Positions 9,642 to 19,272 of a stretch of DNA of 64,000 nt are shown here, one piece after another. The notes under the pieces are model-generated. The model saw only the letters and a program-made list of their open reading frames with translations, made no database searches and was not told the origin of the DNA. The stretch covers positions 100,384-164,383 of the forward strand of contig CAKOGP040002280.1 of NCBI GenBank assembly GCA_933822405.4, read 5' to 3'. The translations under genes and the position numbers were made by a program. The DNA comes from Cylindrotheca closterium (lineage: Eukaryota; Bacillariophyta; Bacillariophyceae; Bacillariales; Bacillariaceae). The number at the start of each line of letters is the position of its first letter. The first letter of the stretch is position 1.

Positions 9642-11087
9642 CTATTGCATAAGCGCCATTCCCAAGACTACTAGGGCTGCAACCAGAAAAACAAAAACCA
9701 CAGATGCCGTGATGGGTTTTCTGATCATCAGGGACTGCAGGTCCTCCAGAATCGACACAACAGTAGTTTTGGTCGCAAGTTTGCAATCGACAGCTGTGGC
9801 TACCTCCTTGGATGTTTGTTCCAAATCAATATCCGCGAACTCCATGTTGCCGCTCTCATCACCCAGTTTGACGTCGTCGTGGCTTTGCAGGTTGACAACT
9901 TCGGCGTTGTCATCCTCCCCAAGTACTGTCTCGACGTCATCGGTTATGACGGAAACATTTTCCCACTTGCTATTTCTTGACTTCGTTGGTACTTTGTGAC
10001 GCATAAGAGCCTCCAAATCATAACTGAGCCTTCGGTCTGGTTCGCACTCTCCGTCGTCTCCCATCTTAATCATTGGGTTCACAGTTTGTGGAGGAACTTG
10101 AGATTTCGGAAGTTTATTCAAATCGCTGTCATGGTCACCACCGTTGGCTTCGAGTGCCGGTGGCATTGTAAGGTAGGAGACTGAATCATCAGATCTTGGT
10201 TCAACCATAAGCGTGTCTCCAACAGTGCCCAAGTAGTTCCGCAAGTCATCAGCTCTCTTTTCCTTTGCCTCCTTTCGCTTCTGAAAATCGTTGGCATTTG
10301 AATCTTTCTTGTTTGGCGTAGACGTTGATTGTCTGACAACACCATTTTGCTTTTTTGTAGGTGTGGCAGGCACAGTCGGGGGTGTTTTCTCGAACTTTGA
10401 AGGTTCCTCACGCGGCTTGGTGGAAGATTTCGATTTGGATGTAGTACGTTTCGAAGATCCACCATCGGCGGATCCAATAGTGTTGGATACGCTTTTCGTC
10501 TTGGAAAGTCTCTTCTTGGAGCTCGTTTCCTGATTGCCCGTTTCTTCCTCCGACTTTTGGGTTTTGACTTTGGATTTCCTTTTTGTGCTACTTGCCCTTT
10601 TGCTCTTTCGTTTTGACTTCTGGCTTGAGTCGCTTGTATTCTTGGCCTTTGAGGATGGAGTAGATTCTGTCATCTTTTCATCAACTTCTTCGTCATCCTT
10701 TTGTCGGTCAATCTCGTTTGCCTTCTCTCCATCGTTCTCGTCGACTGTCACGACTTTTTCATCTTCATAATGAGTTAGATCAATAATAGGTGGAGCATCA
10801 CCTTCCGACTTTGGGGTTTCTTTGAGACTTTTGGTCGAGCTTGTGGTATTTGGCGTCAGCTCGTTCTTGTCCAGTGGCAACGAGCTCTTGGATTGCGCCA
10901 CTTGGGCTTCGTCTTCCTCGATAGACAGAGTCTTTTCGGATCGAGCAGAGTTTGTAGTAGTCTTCAAGACCTCGCCGTTGTTGTCCAAGTGCATCTCGTC
11001 ATTGCCAAACGATGGACTACTAGAAGTTCGCAGCTGCTGATCAATATGCGTAGCACTCACTTGTTTTCGTACTTGGGTATCTGTCAT
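9642..11087 (-). CDS. Tail-anchored protein with charged, disordered cytosolic region
   Basis: The ATG at 11087 gives 481 residues; the frame is open further upstream to a TTG, so a 5' exon is possible. Residues 1-130 are Ser/Thr-rich and acidic, followed by a Lys/Ser/Arg-rich block (KSKRKSKRASSTKRKSKVK and neighbours, about 150-210) and another acidic region. The only hydrophobic segment is at the extreme C-terminus (PITASVVFVFLVAALVVLGMALMQ), preceded by a basic flank (RKP). This is the layout of a tail-anchored membrane protein inserted after translation, with the N-terminus in the cytosol. No enzymatic domain is seen. It is convergent with the gene ending at 9335. Confidence 0.7.
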   Translation of the reverse strand: MTDTQVRKQVSATHIDQQLRTSSSPSFGNDEMHLDNNGEVLKTTTNSARSEKTLSIEEDEAQVAQSKSSLPLDKNELTPNTTSSTKSLKETPKSEGDAPPIIDLTHYEDEKVVTVDENDGEKANEIDRQKDDEEVDEKMTESTPSSKAKNTSDSSQKSKRKSKRASSTKRKSKVKTQKSEEETGNQETSSKKRLSKTKSVSNTIGSADGGSSKRTTSKSKSSTKPREEPSKFEKTPPTVPATPTKKQNGVVRQSTSTPNKKDSNANDFQKRKEAKEKRADDLRNYLGTVGDTLMVEPRSDDSVSYLTMPPALEANGGDHDSDLNKLPKSQVPPQTVNPMIKMGDDGECEPDRRLSYDLEALMRHKVPTKSRNSKWENVSVITDDVETVLGEDDNAEVVNLQSHDDVKLGDESGNMEFADIDLEQTSKEVATAVDCKLATKTTVVSILEDLQSLMIRKPITASVVFVFLVAALVVLGMALMQ

Positions 11088-11669
11088 CCTGGCTTCTGTT
11101 GTGCCTTCACCAGTTGCTTTCAATAGTGATGAAAAGAGTCTAGTAACAGAAATCTGCTGCTGTCTGGTCAAAACAATAGGATAATGATTCGATGAGAGGC
11201 AAGATTTATTGAATCTTGTTGAGGAGAATTCACCAGCTAGTCGTCGTACAATTTTTGGGCGTTGTTATTGTCCTCCAGTTGAAAGAATTTGGACCTCTCT
11301 AAAACTTTTTGGTTGTGATATGTCGTGGTCAAGTGTTAATCTTGTGAAAGCAACAAAATGATTGTTTGAGTCAAAGAATTTGTGGTAACACAAAAGTCAG
11401 CCGTTACACGGAAGATAATGTCCTAAGTAAAATTGGCGACTCGGAAGATATCAAAACCTGGGAATATTGACTAGTTCGATTGATGTGAGGTCTTAATGTC
11501 TTTTCTATTCATACTGCTGCTGGAAAAAGACGGAAGACAGGCGCGAACGTAACACGTGGTCCCACAACGTCTCATCAAGATTCGACATGACCACAAGATA
11601 TCACGAAACTTGTGTTCAAACAACTGCAACTGTGTTCTCAAAAGACTGCAACTTTGCTCACAAACAACC
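11088..11669. other. Divergent intergenic region
   Basis: Upstream of both the minus-strand tail-anchored protein and the plus-strand small protein at 11670. The 60 bases before 11670 contain two copies of a CTGCAACT(T/G)TG-like stretch (about 11624-11654). No promoter motif can be assigned with confidence. Confidence 0.4.
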
Positions 11670-12170
11670 ATGGATCTTGCTCTGAATTCTCCTATGGCCA
11701 ACAATGAGCCTACAGTGCCTTTGAACCCGCCGGCTCCTCCTTCCAAGAAACCTTTATTCTTCACAACCACAGAAGCCGATGAAAATTCGATACCGACATC
11801 ATCATCATCAGCCCCAGTTCTTCCTTTTCCCTCGTTGGGGGCTTTTCTCGGCCACAGTACTGGAGAGAAAGAGCGTGCAACTTTACTACCGCCTTTGAAA
11901 CCAAAGTATTCGGTGGGAACTCCAAGTTCCTATATGTTCTCTCCCATTCTAGAAAATAACGAAGAGTTTGCTGTATTTTTCAATCCAGCATTGGCAAGAC
12001 GGACGACTTCCTTTTTTCAGCCCTTCTCGGACCCCTCCTCAGAGACGAGCCAATACCATCAAACACCAAGTACATCCACAAAGCGGACTGTATCAACTCT
12101 CGTTCTTCCTCGTCGTATCAAGCGAAAGAAGACTGTGGGCAAGAAGAATGCAGCAGCACTGATCGCATGA
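11670..12170 (+). CDS. Small basic-tailed protein, tandem paralogue 1, unknown
   Basis: ATG 11670 (CAACCATGG context) gives 166 residues. Order of visible features: an N-terminal Pro-rich LNPPAPPSKKP, a LPFPSLGAFLGH segment, TLLPPLKPKYSVGTPS, a FFNPALARRTT segment, and a C-terminal basic cluster LPRRIKRKKTVGKK that looks like a nuclear localisation signal. The gene at 12582 has the same order: LNPPPLPRKNP, LSFPSLDRLG, SLLPSLAPSLAPRRHSAGPS, FLPALAIRRTS and RRRIKRKTS. The two are tandem duplicates in the same orientation. No known domain was recognised, and no signal peptide is seen. Possibly a nuclear regulator. Confidence 0.7.
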   Translation: MDLALNSPMANNEPTVPLNPPAPPSKKPLFFTTTEADENSIPTSSSSAPVLPFPSLGAFLGHSTGEKERATLLPPLKPKYSVGTPSSYMFSPILENNEEFAVFFNPALARRTTSFFQPFSDPSSETSQYHQTPSTSTKRTVSTLVLPRRIKRKKTVGKKNAAALIA

Positions 12171-12581
12171 AGCCTTTATGCAGTGAATGCTATGGCAAGT
12201 TTTGCGGGAGCAACCACTTTCACGTTAACGATAGCGCGAAGCAAATGCCATCATTAGAACAAAAGTTGAAGATAGGGGAGGATAACTACATATATAAACA
12301 CACAACACGTTACATACTCTACACCCTACACATCCTACTATCCGGTGTAAAACTGAAACATGACTAGTTCGATCGTCGGCGGCAGTTCTCATCGACAGTT
12401 TTCGTTGTGCGTGAGCGCGTCCTTCGTCGCCTTTTCATAAAAAAGAATTTCGCAAGGTATTCTGTCTTCTCCCCGGAAAACCCCCAAAACTGCTTACACA
12501 CTTTGCACCCATCGCGTATCATCAACAGCATACATATATTGCTGCAATCACTTTCAAACTTGCTCATCTCCATTTACAACC
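12171..12581. other. Spacer between tandem paralogues
   Basis: Contains the presumed promoter of the second paralogue, with an AT-rich TATATAAACACAC stretch near 12290 and a leader that parallels that of the first paralogue (CTTTCAAACTTGCTCA... before CAACCATGG). No other gene is seen. Confidence 0.45.
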
Positions 12582-13088
12582 ATGGCGTATGTTTACCAAT
12601 CCCCTACGCCTACCAACGAGGCACTAGTGTCTTTAAATCCACCGCCGCTTCCTCGCAAGAATCCTTGTGCCAGAGTGGATGCAAATTTGATGCCCACGAC
12701 CTCATCACGCCCAGGTCTCTCTTTTCCCTCCCTAGATCGCCTTGGCAACAGCGCTTATGAGAACGAAGAGCAAACGTCTTTGCTACCATCTTTGGCACCA
12801 TCTTTGGCACCGCGTCGTCATTCAGCGGGACCTTCGGGGTCCGGTCTTGGTCTTCCCTTTTTGGGAAATATCGAAGACTGTTCTAATCGTGCGGGACTTT
12901 TTCTCCCAGCATTGGCAATACGGCGGACTTCATGTGTTGGTTTCTCTTCCTCCCTTTTGACAGAAAAGGAACAAGGCCATCAAACATCATGGAAAAGCAA
13001 AAAACGGGATGCATCGTCTTTCTCATTGACTCCCAGTCTTCGTCGTCGTATCAAGCGAAAGACCAGTGTTCACGCATTGTGTGCCTGA
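12582..13088 (+). CDS. Small basic-tailed protein, tandem paralogue 2, unknown
   Basis: ATG 12582 (CAACCATGG) gives 168 residues ending at TGA 13088. It shares segment order and spacing with the 11670-12170 product: N-terminal SLNPPPLPRK, LSFPSLDRLGN, SLLPSLAPSLAPRR (an internal SLAP duplication), LFLPALAIRRTS, and the C-terminal RRRIKRK cluster. Divergence between the two is considerable outside these segments, so the duplication is not recent. Function unknown; the basic cluster suggests nuclear targeting. Confidence 0.7.
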   Translation: MAYVYQSPTPTNEALVSLNPPPLPRKNPCARVDANLMPTTSSRPGLSFPSLDRLGNSAYENEEQTSLLPSLAPSLAPRRHSAGPSGSGLGLPFLGNIEDCSNRAGLFLPALAIRRTSCVGFSSSLLTEKEQGHQTSWKSKKRDASSFSLTPSLRRRIKRKTSVHALCA

Positions 13089-13319
13089 AAAAGATGAAGA
13101 GTATATATATAATGCAGAGACAATAACATTATTGGCAATTGTTGTATTAATATATGGTATAAAATATAATATTATTAATATCTTTTATCATTCAGAAATC
13201 ACAAGGAAGGAGCTTGCATTCACACATATATATCGGAACGAATGGAGATGAAAGGCGATGCCTCACCACGTCGTCACTGTACCTTTTTCCTTCCACCTCC
13301 AAATGGTCCAACAAGAACT

Positions 13320-14633
13320 TTAGGAACGTTCCATTTCTTCACCAAATCCGGGCTTTCCCTTGACGTGGTATCCGGCATTTGCGGCCATCATTTTCATATC
13401 TTTGGTTCCCTTCAAGGTATTGGCAAGACCCTTTCCTTCGGGATGAGCACAGCACATGCCACAGACCATGGGGTCGCATGGACCAAAGAGAACACCGAGG
13501 CAAAAGCAAGGGCAGAGCATGTTGCATGGAAATCCACACCATGTGCAACACAAGGTGGCGCAGACTGGTGGGAGAGGAGTATTTTCGGGCATGGCTGTGC
13601 CAAAGGTATCATGTCCAACCAATTGGTACATGGCATTGGGGACACCGGGAGCTTGCTTGGTACTGTTAGGCTTGACAATGTTCTTGGTCACTGTTGCGGC
13701 TTGGGACTCGACATTGGGAAACAGTGATGGCTCAGCTCTATCAGATGTTGCGGCCATGGCATACAACTTATCATAGGCTGCACTTTGCATGTACTCATTG
13801 ACAATGACTTGCCCCTTTTCATTGAGGAGACCTTCTGGGAGGGGAGAGCCACCTGGGGCGGCTGTGGTGAGCCAGGAAGTGTTGGCACCTCTGGCATAGG
13901 CAGCAACATAAGCATTGCAACTGAGCGTCTTGCCACTCTTAAGAGTCAAGGTGATGGGCGCTCCTTCACTGACGATAGAATCATTCTGGGAACTGACACG
14001 ATCGTTGAAAATGATTTCAGCACCGAGTTCTTCCAAGACTTCCTTGCATTTTTCGCCATATCGGTCGGCTTGGCTAGCCAATAGCTTGGGCGAGGAACAA
14101 ATTAAAGTGACCTTACCCTTGCGGCTATCGGCTGGAAGCTTTTCCAAGATGTCAGCTGCGAGTTCAACACCAACGGAGCCTCCTCCACCGACGACTACAT
14201 TTTGGCCTGAGGTGAGAACCTTGGCGTATTGATCAATTTCGGCTTGTCGTTCCGCTTGGGATTGTCCTGGAGTTTCACAGACCACTGGAAAGGCAAATCC
14301 AGTGGCACATACCAAGGTATCAAAGGGGACAGTCTCGACCGATTTGGATTTGTCGAGAGGTTGGACGGCAACTTGTCCATCAGAGCACCCGACAGCGGTT
14401 CCGTAGACAGTCTTGTTGACACCTTCAATTTCGGCAAATGTAGAATTTCCAACCAATGTTTCGCGATCGGTCAAGACCAAGGTTTGGTAAAAGGGCAAAC
14501 TTGCAAAAGTGTTGGGCTGAACGACGGTAATGTCAACGTTGTCACCTGAAGTCTTCTTTAGGAGCTTGATGACGATTCGAGCAGAAGCACCTGCTCCAAC
14601 GACGACGATTCTCTTTGGCTTGGGATCAGACAT
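13320..14633 (-). CDS. FAD-dependent NAD(P)H oxidoreductase (AIFM2/NDH-2-like) with Cys-rich tail
   Basis: 437 residues from ATG 14633. The N-terminus IVVVGAGASARIVIKLLKK (about 9-27) is the FAD-binding Rossmann motif. A second Rossmann motif NVVVGGGGSVGVELAADIL (about 144-162) should bind NAD(P)H, and VCATGF precedes it as in this superfamily. The order fits pyridine nucleotide-disulfide oxidoreductases of the AIFM2/FSP1 and type II NADH dehydrogenase group, which pass electrons to quinones without a redox-active disulfide. Residues about 358-395 hold 12 cysteines (CATLCC..C...C...C.C.C.......C....C..CC), followed by a 40-residue tail. This Cys-rich part could bind metal or associate with membranes; it is not usual for the family. 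No mitochondrial presequence is obvious. It is convergent with the gene ending at 13088. Confidence 0.85.
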   Translation of the reverse strand: MSDPKPKRIVVVGAGASARIVIKLLKKTSGDNVDITVVQPNTFASLPFYQTLVLTDRETLVGNSTFAEIEGVNKTVYGTAVGCSDGQVAVQPLDKSKSVETVPFDTLVCATGFAFPVVCETPGQSQAERQAEIDQYAKVLTSGQNVVVGGGGSVGVELAADILEKLPADSRKGKVTLICSSPKLLASQADRYGEKCKEVLEELGAEIIFNDRVSSQNDSIVSEGAPITLTLKSGKTLSCNAYVAAYARGANTSWLTTAAPGGSPLPEGLLNEKGQVIVNEYMQSAAYDKLYAMAATSDRAEPSLFPNVESQAATVTKNIVKPNSTKQAPGVPNAMYQLVGHDTFGTAMPENTPLPPVCATLCCTWCGFPCNMLCPCFCLGVLFGPCDPMVCGMCCAHPEGKGLANTLKGTKDMKMMAANAGYHVKGKPGFGEEMERS

Positions 14634-16031
14634 GGTTGTTATGCTATGTTTTGATTTGATTTTAGACTTTCGAAAGAAAAAAAGGGCGATCTATGCAACA
14701 AAGTTGAAAGTGTCAAGTTTGAATTTTTTTGTGAACTTGTCGTATCTGGAAAGTGATGGGTGATGATTTTGTTCCAAGATGCGAAATGAAACTTTCCAAC
14801 GCGCCAGCCAGGTTGCGAATCCGCTAGAGATGTTCCTAAAAGCCCCTTTCTGAGAAACACCAAAGAAGACGAAATAGATCTGTTTAGCATAATTGATACC
14901 ATAGAGTTCCAAACGAGGAAGCACGCCATCCAGCCTTTTTGAAACTTCCTTTGGAAAGGTGTGGATATTCCTGTGGTGTCGAGCTCGCGTGAGCCATGCT
15001 CCACAACAATCAATATGAGACAAAGGAAGCTTTACAATCCGAAAGTTCTTTTCGAAACCAGTGGATCTTCCTCGAAACCCATCGAGTCCCAGCGATTCAC
15101 GAAAGTTTGATCGGTCCCAAACCAAAATCATTGATCAAGACTAGCTACATGAAAGAGGACGAGAAGATGATGAGCGTAGGACTAGTAGCTATTACCGTAC
15201 TACCAGATACTATAAAAAGTAGTATGATCAGCAATATAGAATCAATACTTGACAGGTAGGTAAAATCCCAGCAGCTGCTGTCTTACTATCCCAACTTTCA
15301 CCCCATGGCTTCATATCTGAAGATCGACTTCCCGATTACCTACAGTACCGGTAGGACCATCAAAGCAATCGAGCATCGCCATCGCCATCGCAACGCAAGG
15401 TGCTAATTCGACTCTTTCGACTAAAATCTCAGTACGATCCCTTCGACTACTGTATCCTCACAAAGTGCGTGGATGCCCAATTTAACGCTACCACGATAAA
15501 GTTTCAGCATACATTTGATTGACCGCTTGCTTGACGTCCTGTGGTGTCGGATGATATGAAACTTCAAAATTCCATTCATTCATCGGCTTGGTTTGTTGGT
15601 GACTTCTAAACTCGCTCCTCCACCATCGTAAAGATTTTGTTCTTGCAACTAAGCTGTAGTATTCGCAGTACAATGACAGGAGCAAATAGTTACAAATTTA
15701 TACCTATATTGCAGTTGAATCGTCTATCCATCGGTTGGTCACTCTTATTGTGGATGATCATGGCAGTCAAAAACTTATATCGCAGTTACGAATTCTTCTT
15801 TTATAAATATCGTAGAAGAATCAGTCGCGAGTCAGTACGTCAGCGCGAAATTTGCATGAAAAGAGACATGCGCATTGCACCTTTCCAGAAGAATCTTATA
15901 TATTTTCAACCAACCTGCATACCCGGTACCGGTAGGAAGAATCCAAACAAGAACAAGGCATTATTCCCCGCCTTTTGTCCCTTGTACTATTTCTCTTTGT
16001 TTCCATCCCCCCACCAAGAATAATATTTGCC
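14634..16031. other. Divergent intergenic region, 1.4 kb
   Basis: Upstream of the flavoprotein (minus) and the sterol dehydrogenase (plus). Only unsupported short frames are found. A short CATCGC run occurs near 15375-15395 and an ACCGGTACCGGT-like stretch at about 15924-15935. No RNA gene is recognised. Confidence 0.45.
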
Positions 16032-17255
16032 ATGCCGGAATTAGCTCCCTCCAATACTCCTCTCCAAAGCAAAGCTGCCACTCAACAGAAATACCCACCT
16101 GTCCCCAAGGTTTGTGTGGTGACTGGTGGAACTGGCTTCGTCGGATTGAGGCTGGTCGAAATGCTGGTGGAACGAGGTGCTGAAAAGGTCATTTCGCTCG
16201 ACATTGTCCCTCCACCCGAAAATGCTTGGAAGCATCCCAAGATTGAATGGCGCATTGGTTCCATTACGGATCTCGAAACCGTCCGCGACGTCTGCAAGGG
16301 CGCCGACTGTGTCTGGCACAATGCCGCTGCCGTCGGGCCCTTTCACCCAAAGCCGCTTTATTACAAGGTCAACTACGAAGGAACCTTGAACATTATGAAG
16401 GCCTGTGAAGAATTCGGAGTCAAGAAGATTGTCATGTCCTCCTCTCCTTCCACTCGTTTCACTGGCGAAGATGTGGATGGCCTCACCGAAGAACAAATGC
16501 CCCAAATTCCCCTCAAGAAATACCTCCAAACGTATGCGGAAACCAAGGCCATGGGGGAAGTGGAAATGCTCAAAATGGATCAATCCAAATGCATGACCAT
16601 TGCTGTGGCTCCTCATCAAGTTTACGGTCCTCGGGATAACCTGTTCTTGCCCAACTTGTTGGAAGCGGCTGGGAATGGTAAACTCCGTGTCTTTGGAGAA
16701 GGAAAGAATAGAATTTGCTTTACTCACGTGGACAATTACTGCCACGGATTGATCCTTGCGGAGCGTGCGCTTCAGCCCGAATCCAAGGTCCTAGGCAAGT
16801 TTTACATTGTCACGGACGGTACCACCCACCCCAAGGGCGAGCAATACCTCATCTTTTGGGAAATTCTGGACGAAGCCATTGTGGCAATGGGATTTACCAG
16901 TATTTGGAAAAAGGTCCATCTGCCCACCTGGTTGCTATTTGGACTTGCCTACATTTGCGATTTTCTTGGATCCTTGCTCGGCAAGACTTTCAAATTGAGC
17001 TACTTTAACGTCTTGGTCTTGACCATGCATAGGTGGTTTGATATTTCGGCCGCCGAAAAGGACTTGGATTTCAAGCCAATTATTGGGTTCCGAGAGGGAT
17101 GGGATGAAACCAAGGAAGTCTTCCAAAAAACTTGGTTGCCCACGTTCCGAAAGGACATGTCGTTGCTTGGAATTTCCGACAAGACGCAAGAAAAAATTGA
17201 TATTCAAGACGGAAAGAAGGATACCATGAGTTCTGACAAGCCAAAGGACCAGTAA
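16032..17255 (+). CDS. 3-beta-hydroxysteroid dehydrogenase / sterol-4-alpha-carboxylate 3-dehydrogenase
   Basis: ATG 16032 gives 407 residues. VCVVTGGTGFVGLRLVEML (about 27-45) is the NAD(P) Rossmann motif of extended short-chain dehydrogenases. GADCVWHNAA, the S-S-S segment (IVMSSSPSTRF) and Y-A-E-T-K (catalytic YxxxK, about residue 174) follow in the expected order. A hydrophobic segment near 300-330 (WLLFGLAYICDFLGSLLG) suggests membrane association at the ER. These traits fit the NSDHL/ERG26 branch, which oxidises and decarboxylates 4-carboxy sterols in sterol synthesis. The exact substrate is inferred; other 3-beta-HSD family roles are possible. The start follows TTTGCC directly; the upstream in-frame TTG is unlikely to be used. 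Confidence 0.85.
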   Translation: MPELAPSNTPLQSKAATQQKYPPVPKVCVVTGGTGFVGLRLVEMLVERGAEKVISLDIVPPPENAWKHPKIEWRIGSITDLETVRDVCKGADCVWHNAAAVGPFHPKPLYYKVNYEGTLNIMKACEEFGVKKIVMSSSPSTRFTGEDVDGLTEEQMPQIPLKKYLQTYAETKAMGEVEMLKMDQSKCMTIAVAPHQVYGPRDNLFLPNLLEAAGNGKLRVFGEGKNRICFTHVDNYCHGLILAERALQPESKVLGKFYIVTDGTTHPKGEQYLIFWEILDEAIVAMGFTSIWKKVHLPTWLLFGLAYICDFLGSLLGKTFKLSYFNVLVLTMHRWFDISAAEKDLDFKPIIGFREGWDETKEVFQKTWLPTFRKDMSLLGISDKTQEKIDIQDGKKDTMSSDKPKDQ

Positions 17256-17722
17256 GTAGTAAAAGTATTTAGTGGATGTTTTGCATGTGATGTCGTTGAT
17301 GTGATTTTAGAACTACTGTTTGCTTATTATTTTAAAATGTGTCTTTCCCAGAGTCGAGTCGGTGTAGGATTAAAAAGAGAAACCGACTTTTGTGTGTTAA
17401 CTGTAAAACTATAACCAAGAATCCAGCAATAGGTGATGAAACCATCGTAGTAAATGCGTGAATCTGAAACCGATTCTAGTGAGGAATCTTGTTCGTTGTG
17501 TGATGGGATGAAAGAGGAGAGCCATATGGGCTCCATTCCATTTCCATTGTACCATGTCATTGGTAAAGCCTCTTGACCATATCCTCAGATGACTACTTCG
17601 AAATCATAGTGCCATGCTTTGGGCCATGGTTCGTCATGGTAACCAATGTAGCACCATTGTCATCAAACTGCCCTAGTGACTTGTTCACCGCTTCGAAGGT
17701 GCCTAGTCTTCTTCTTTCTCCA
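17256..17722. other. Convergent 3' region
   Basis: Between the stop of the sterol dehydrogenase and the stop of the YdcF-like gene. It should hold both 3' UTRs; no gene was recognised. Confidence 0.5.
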
Positions 17723-18914
17723 TCATCGGTCGCCATCTTTGTTCCAAGGAACCTGGTCCAAAGGAACAATGTCCGGACCGCACCAATCTAATAGTGGCTT
17801 TAGATCGGGACAGGACAATGGGTACGGAGCCGTCCGGTAGAATGGGTTACGTTCAATTCGTTTCTTTTGAAGGACGTCGCCACATCCATAAGGATCCTCT
17901 TCAAAGGGCTTGAGCGAATTAAGTAATTCTCCCTGGCTAGACTTTTCCAAATCAAATCCGGTGGACGTCGGTGGATTGACACCGATAAAGGTGAATTTCC
18001 CAGCAGGCCACCGCAGTGCTGGGGCGTGGACTTCTTCAAACCGTCGTCGTTTGAAGGAAAACGAAATCATGGAAATATGTTTCGGGTAGCTCCCCGTGAC
18101 TTCTTTGAAACGGCAGATTGAAAAGAGTCTACATTATGGGTGAGTACATCATGGCAACGAATGAATGAATCGAAAAGTCGACATGAAGAGCATAAACACA
18201 ATGGTAAGCGGTTTGGTTTGGTTTGGTGAAAGTAATGCCGACATAGCACTGCGAGTCACAAAAGAATAAACTCACAGATTCTGATAGCTATCCAATGCAA
18301 ACTCTTCAGTGGTTGTTCTTGATCGGACATTGCTGCCCTGAGGCCACAGTTTCATTCTGCAATAACAAGTATTTTGTTTGCACATACAATAATTGGTGAG
18401 ACCAGAATTTTACCGCTGAAAAATGAATGTTTCAGAACAATAACACTTACGCTTCAGCAGCTTGAAAGTAACTAGGACCTTCCGCTTCTGGTCCAACTGC
18501 AGTTCTGGTTGGTCCGCCAGAGAAAATGACAAGTCCCTCTGGATCACTCTGAGCTTCTTCCAATGCGGCCTCAATATGCGCCTTGATCACTTGAGGCAAA
18601 CCTTGTCCAATTTGATATTCCAGTAGAAACCAATCTGCCTCGTCTTCCCCAACATCGCCCAAGTGATGTGAGATTAGCGCAGCATGACCCGCGACAATAA
18701 TCAGATGTGTAGCATTCCGAGCTGCGGCATTATGATCGAATGGCAATGTGCTACTTTGATTAATGTAGGAGTGTGGTTGTGAACTATCCTCTGCATGATG
18801 GCATCCTACCATGCCTTCCATATTGTATTCAACGTTGAACTCGCATAGACGTCGAAACAGGTAGAATATGCAAACATATCCAACGGCATGAGCCAAGGGA
18901 CTGCGCAGCGCCAT
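17723..18914 (-). CDS. YdcF/DUF218-family protein, three exons
   Basis: The coding exons are 18914-18451, 18356-18276 and 18128-17723, with introns of 94 and 147 nt (donors GTAAGT and GTGAGT, acceptors GCAG and GTAG). The spliced length of 951 nt gives 316 residues. An N-terminal hydrophobic segment (about 8-22) may be a signal anchor. ATHLIIVAGHAA opens the DUF218 fold, IFSGGPTRTAVG..EG.SYF gives the conserved SGG...EA-type segment, and exon 2 supplies SRTTTEEFALDSYQN, which bridges into ICRFKEVTGSYPK in exon 3. The C-terminal FKRRRFEEVHAPAL, EEDPYGCGD and LSCPDLKPLLDWCG resemble the eukaryotic YdcF-like group. Biochemical function is not established for this group. Confidence 0.85.
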
Positions 18915-19272
18915 TTACCACTGTCGTCGTTTATCTACCGGTATAGCGATTAGGAGTTGGGTCAAAGAAGAAAAACTTGGAAATTCAAAATAAAATGCCG
19001 AGTAAACCATGTTGCACGGATGGACAGACAGACGATGACAGTGGTGTCTCATGTCGCTATGGGGTCTGGGTAGGAAAACTGGCAAATGGATTGAACAGTC
19101 AACTGAGGAAACTACAGTACTGTAGGTAGTTTCGAATCACCACGAATTTGTATTTTATTTAATATTTTGTAAGTTTCATATTAATGACTCTGTGAGAATT
19201 GCACTGCAAATTCTATTATTGTTTTGTTATTGCTCCAGTACCACGATTGTCTGGAAGGAAAACAATCCCAAT
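18915..19272. other. Intergenic region
   Basis: Upstream of the YdcF-like gene and downstream of the PDZ gene. No gene, RNA or repeat was recognised. Confidence 0.5.
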
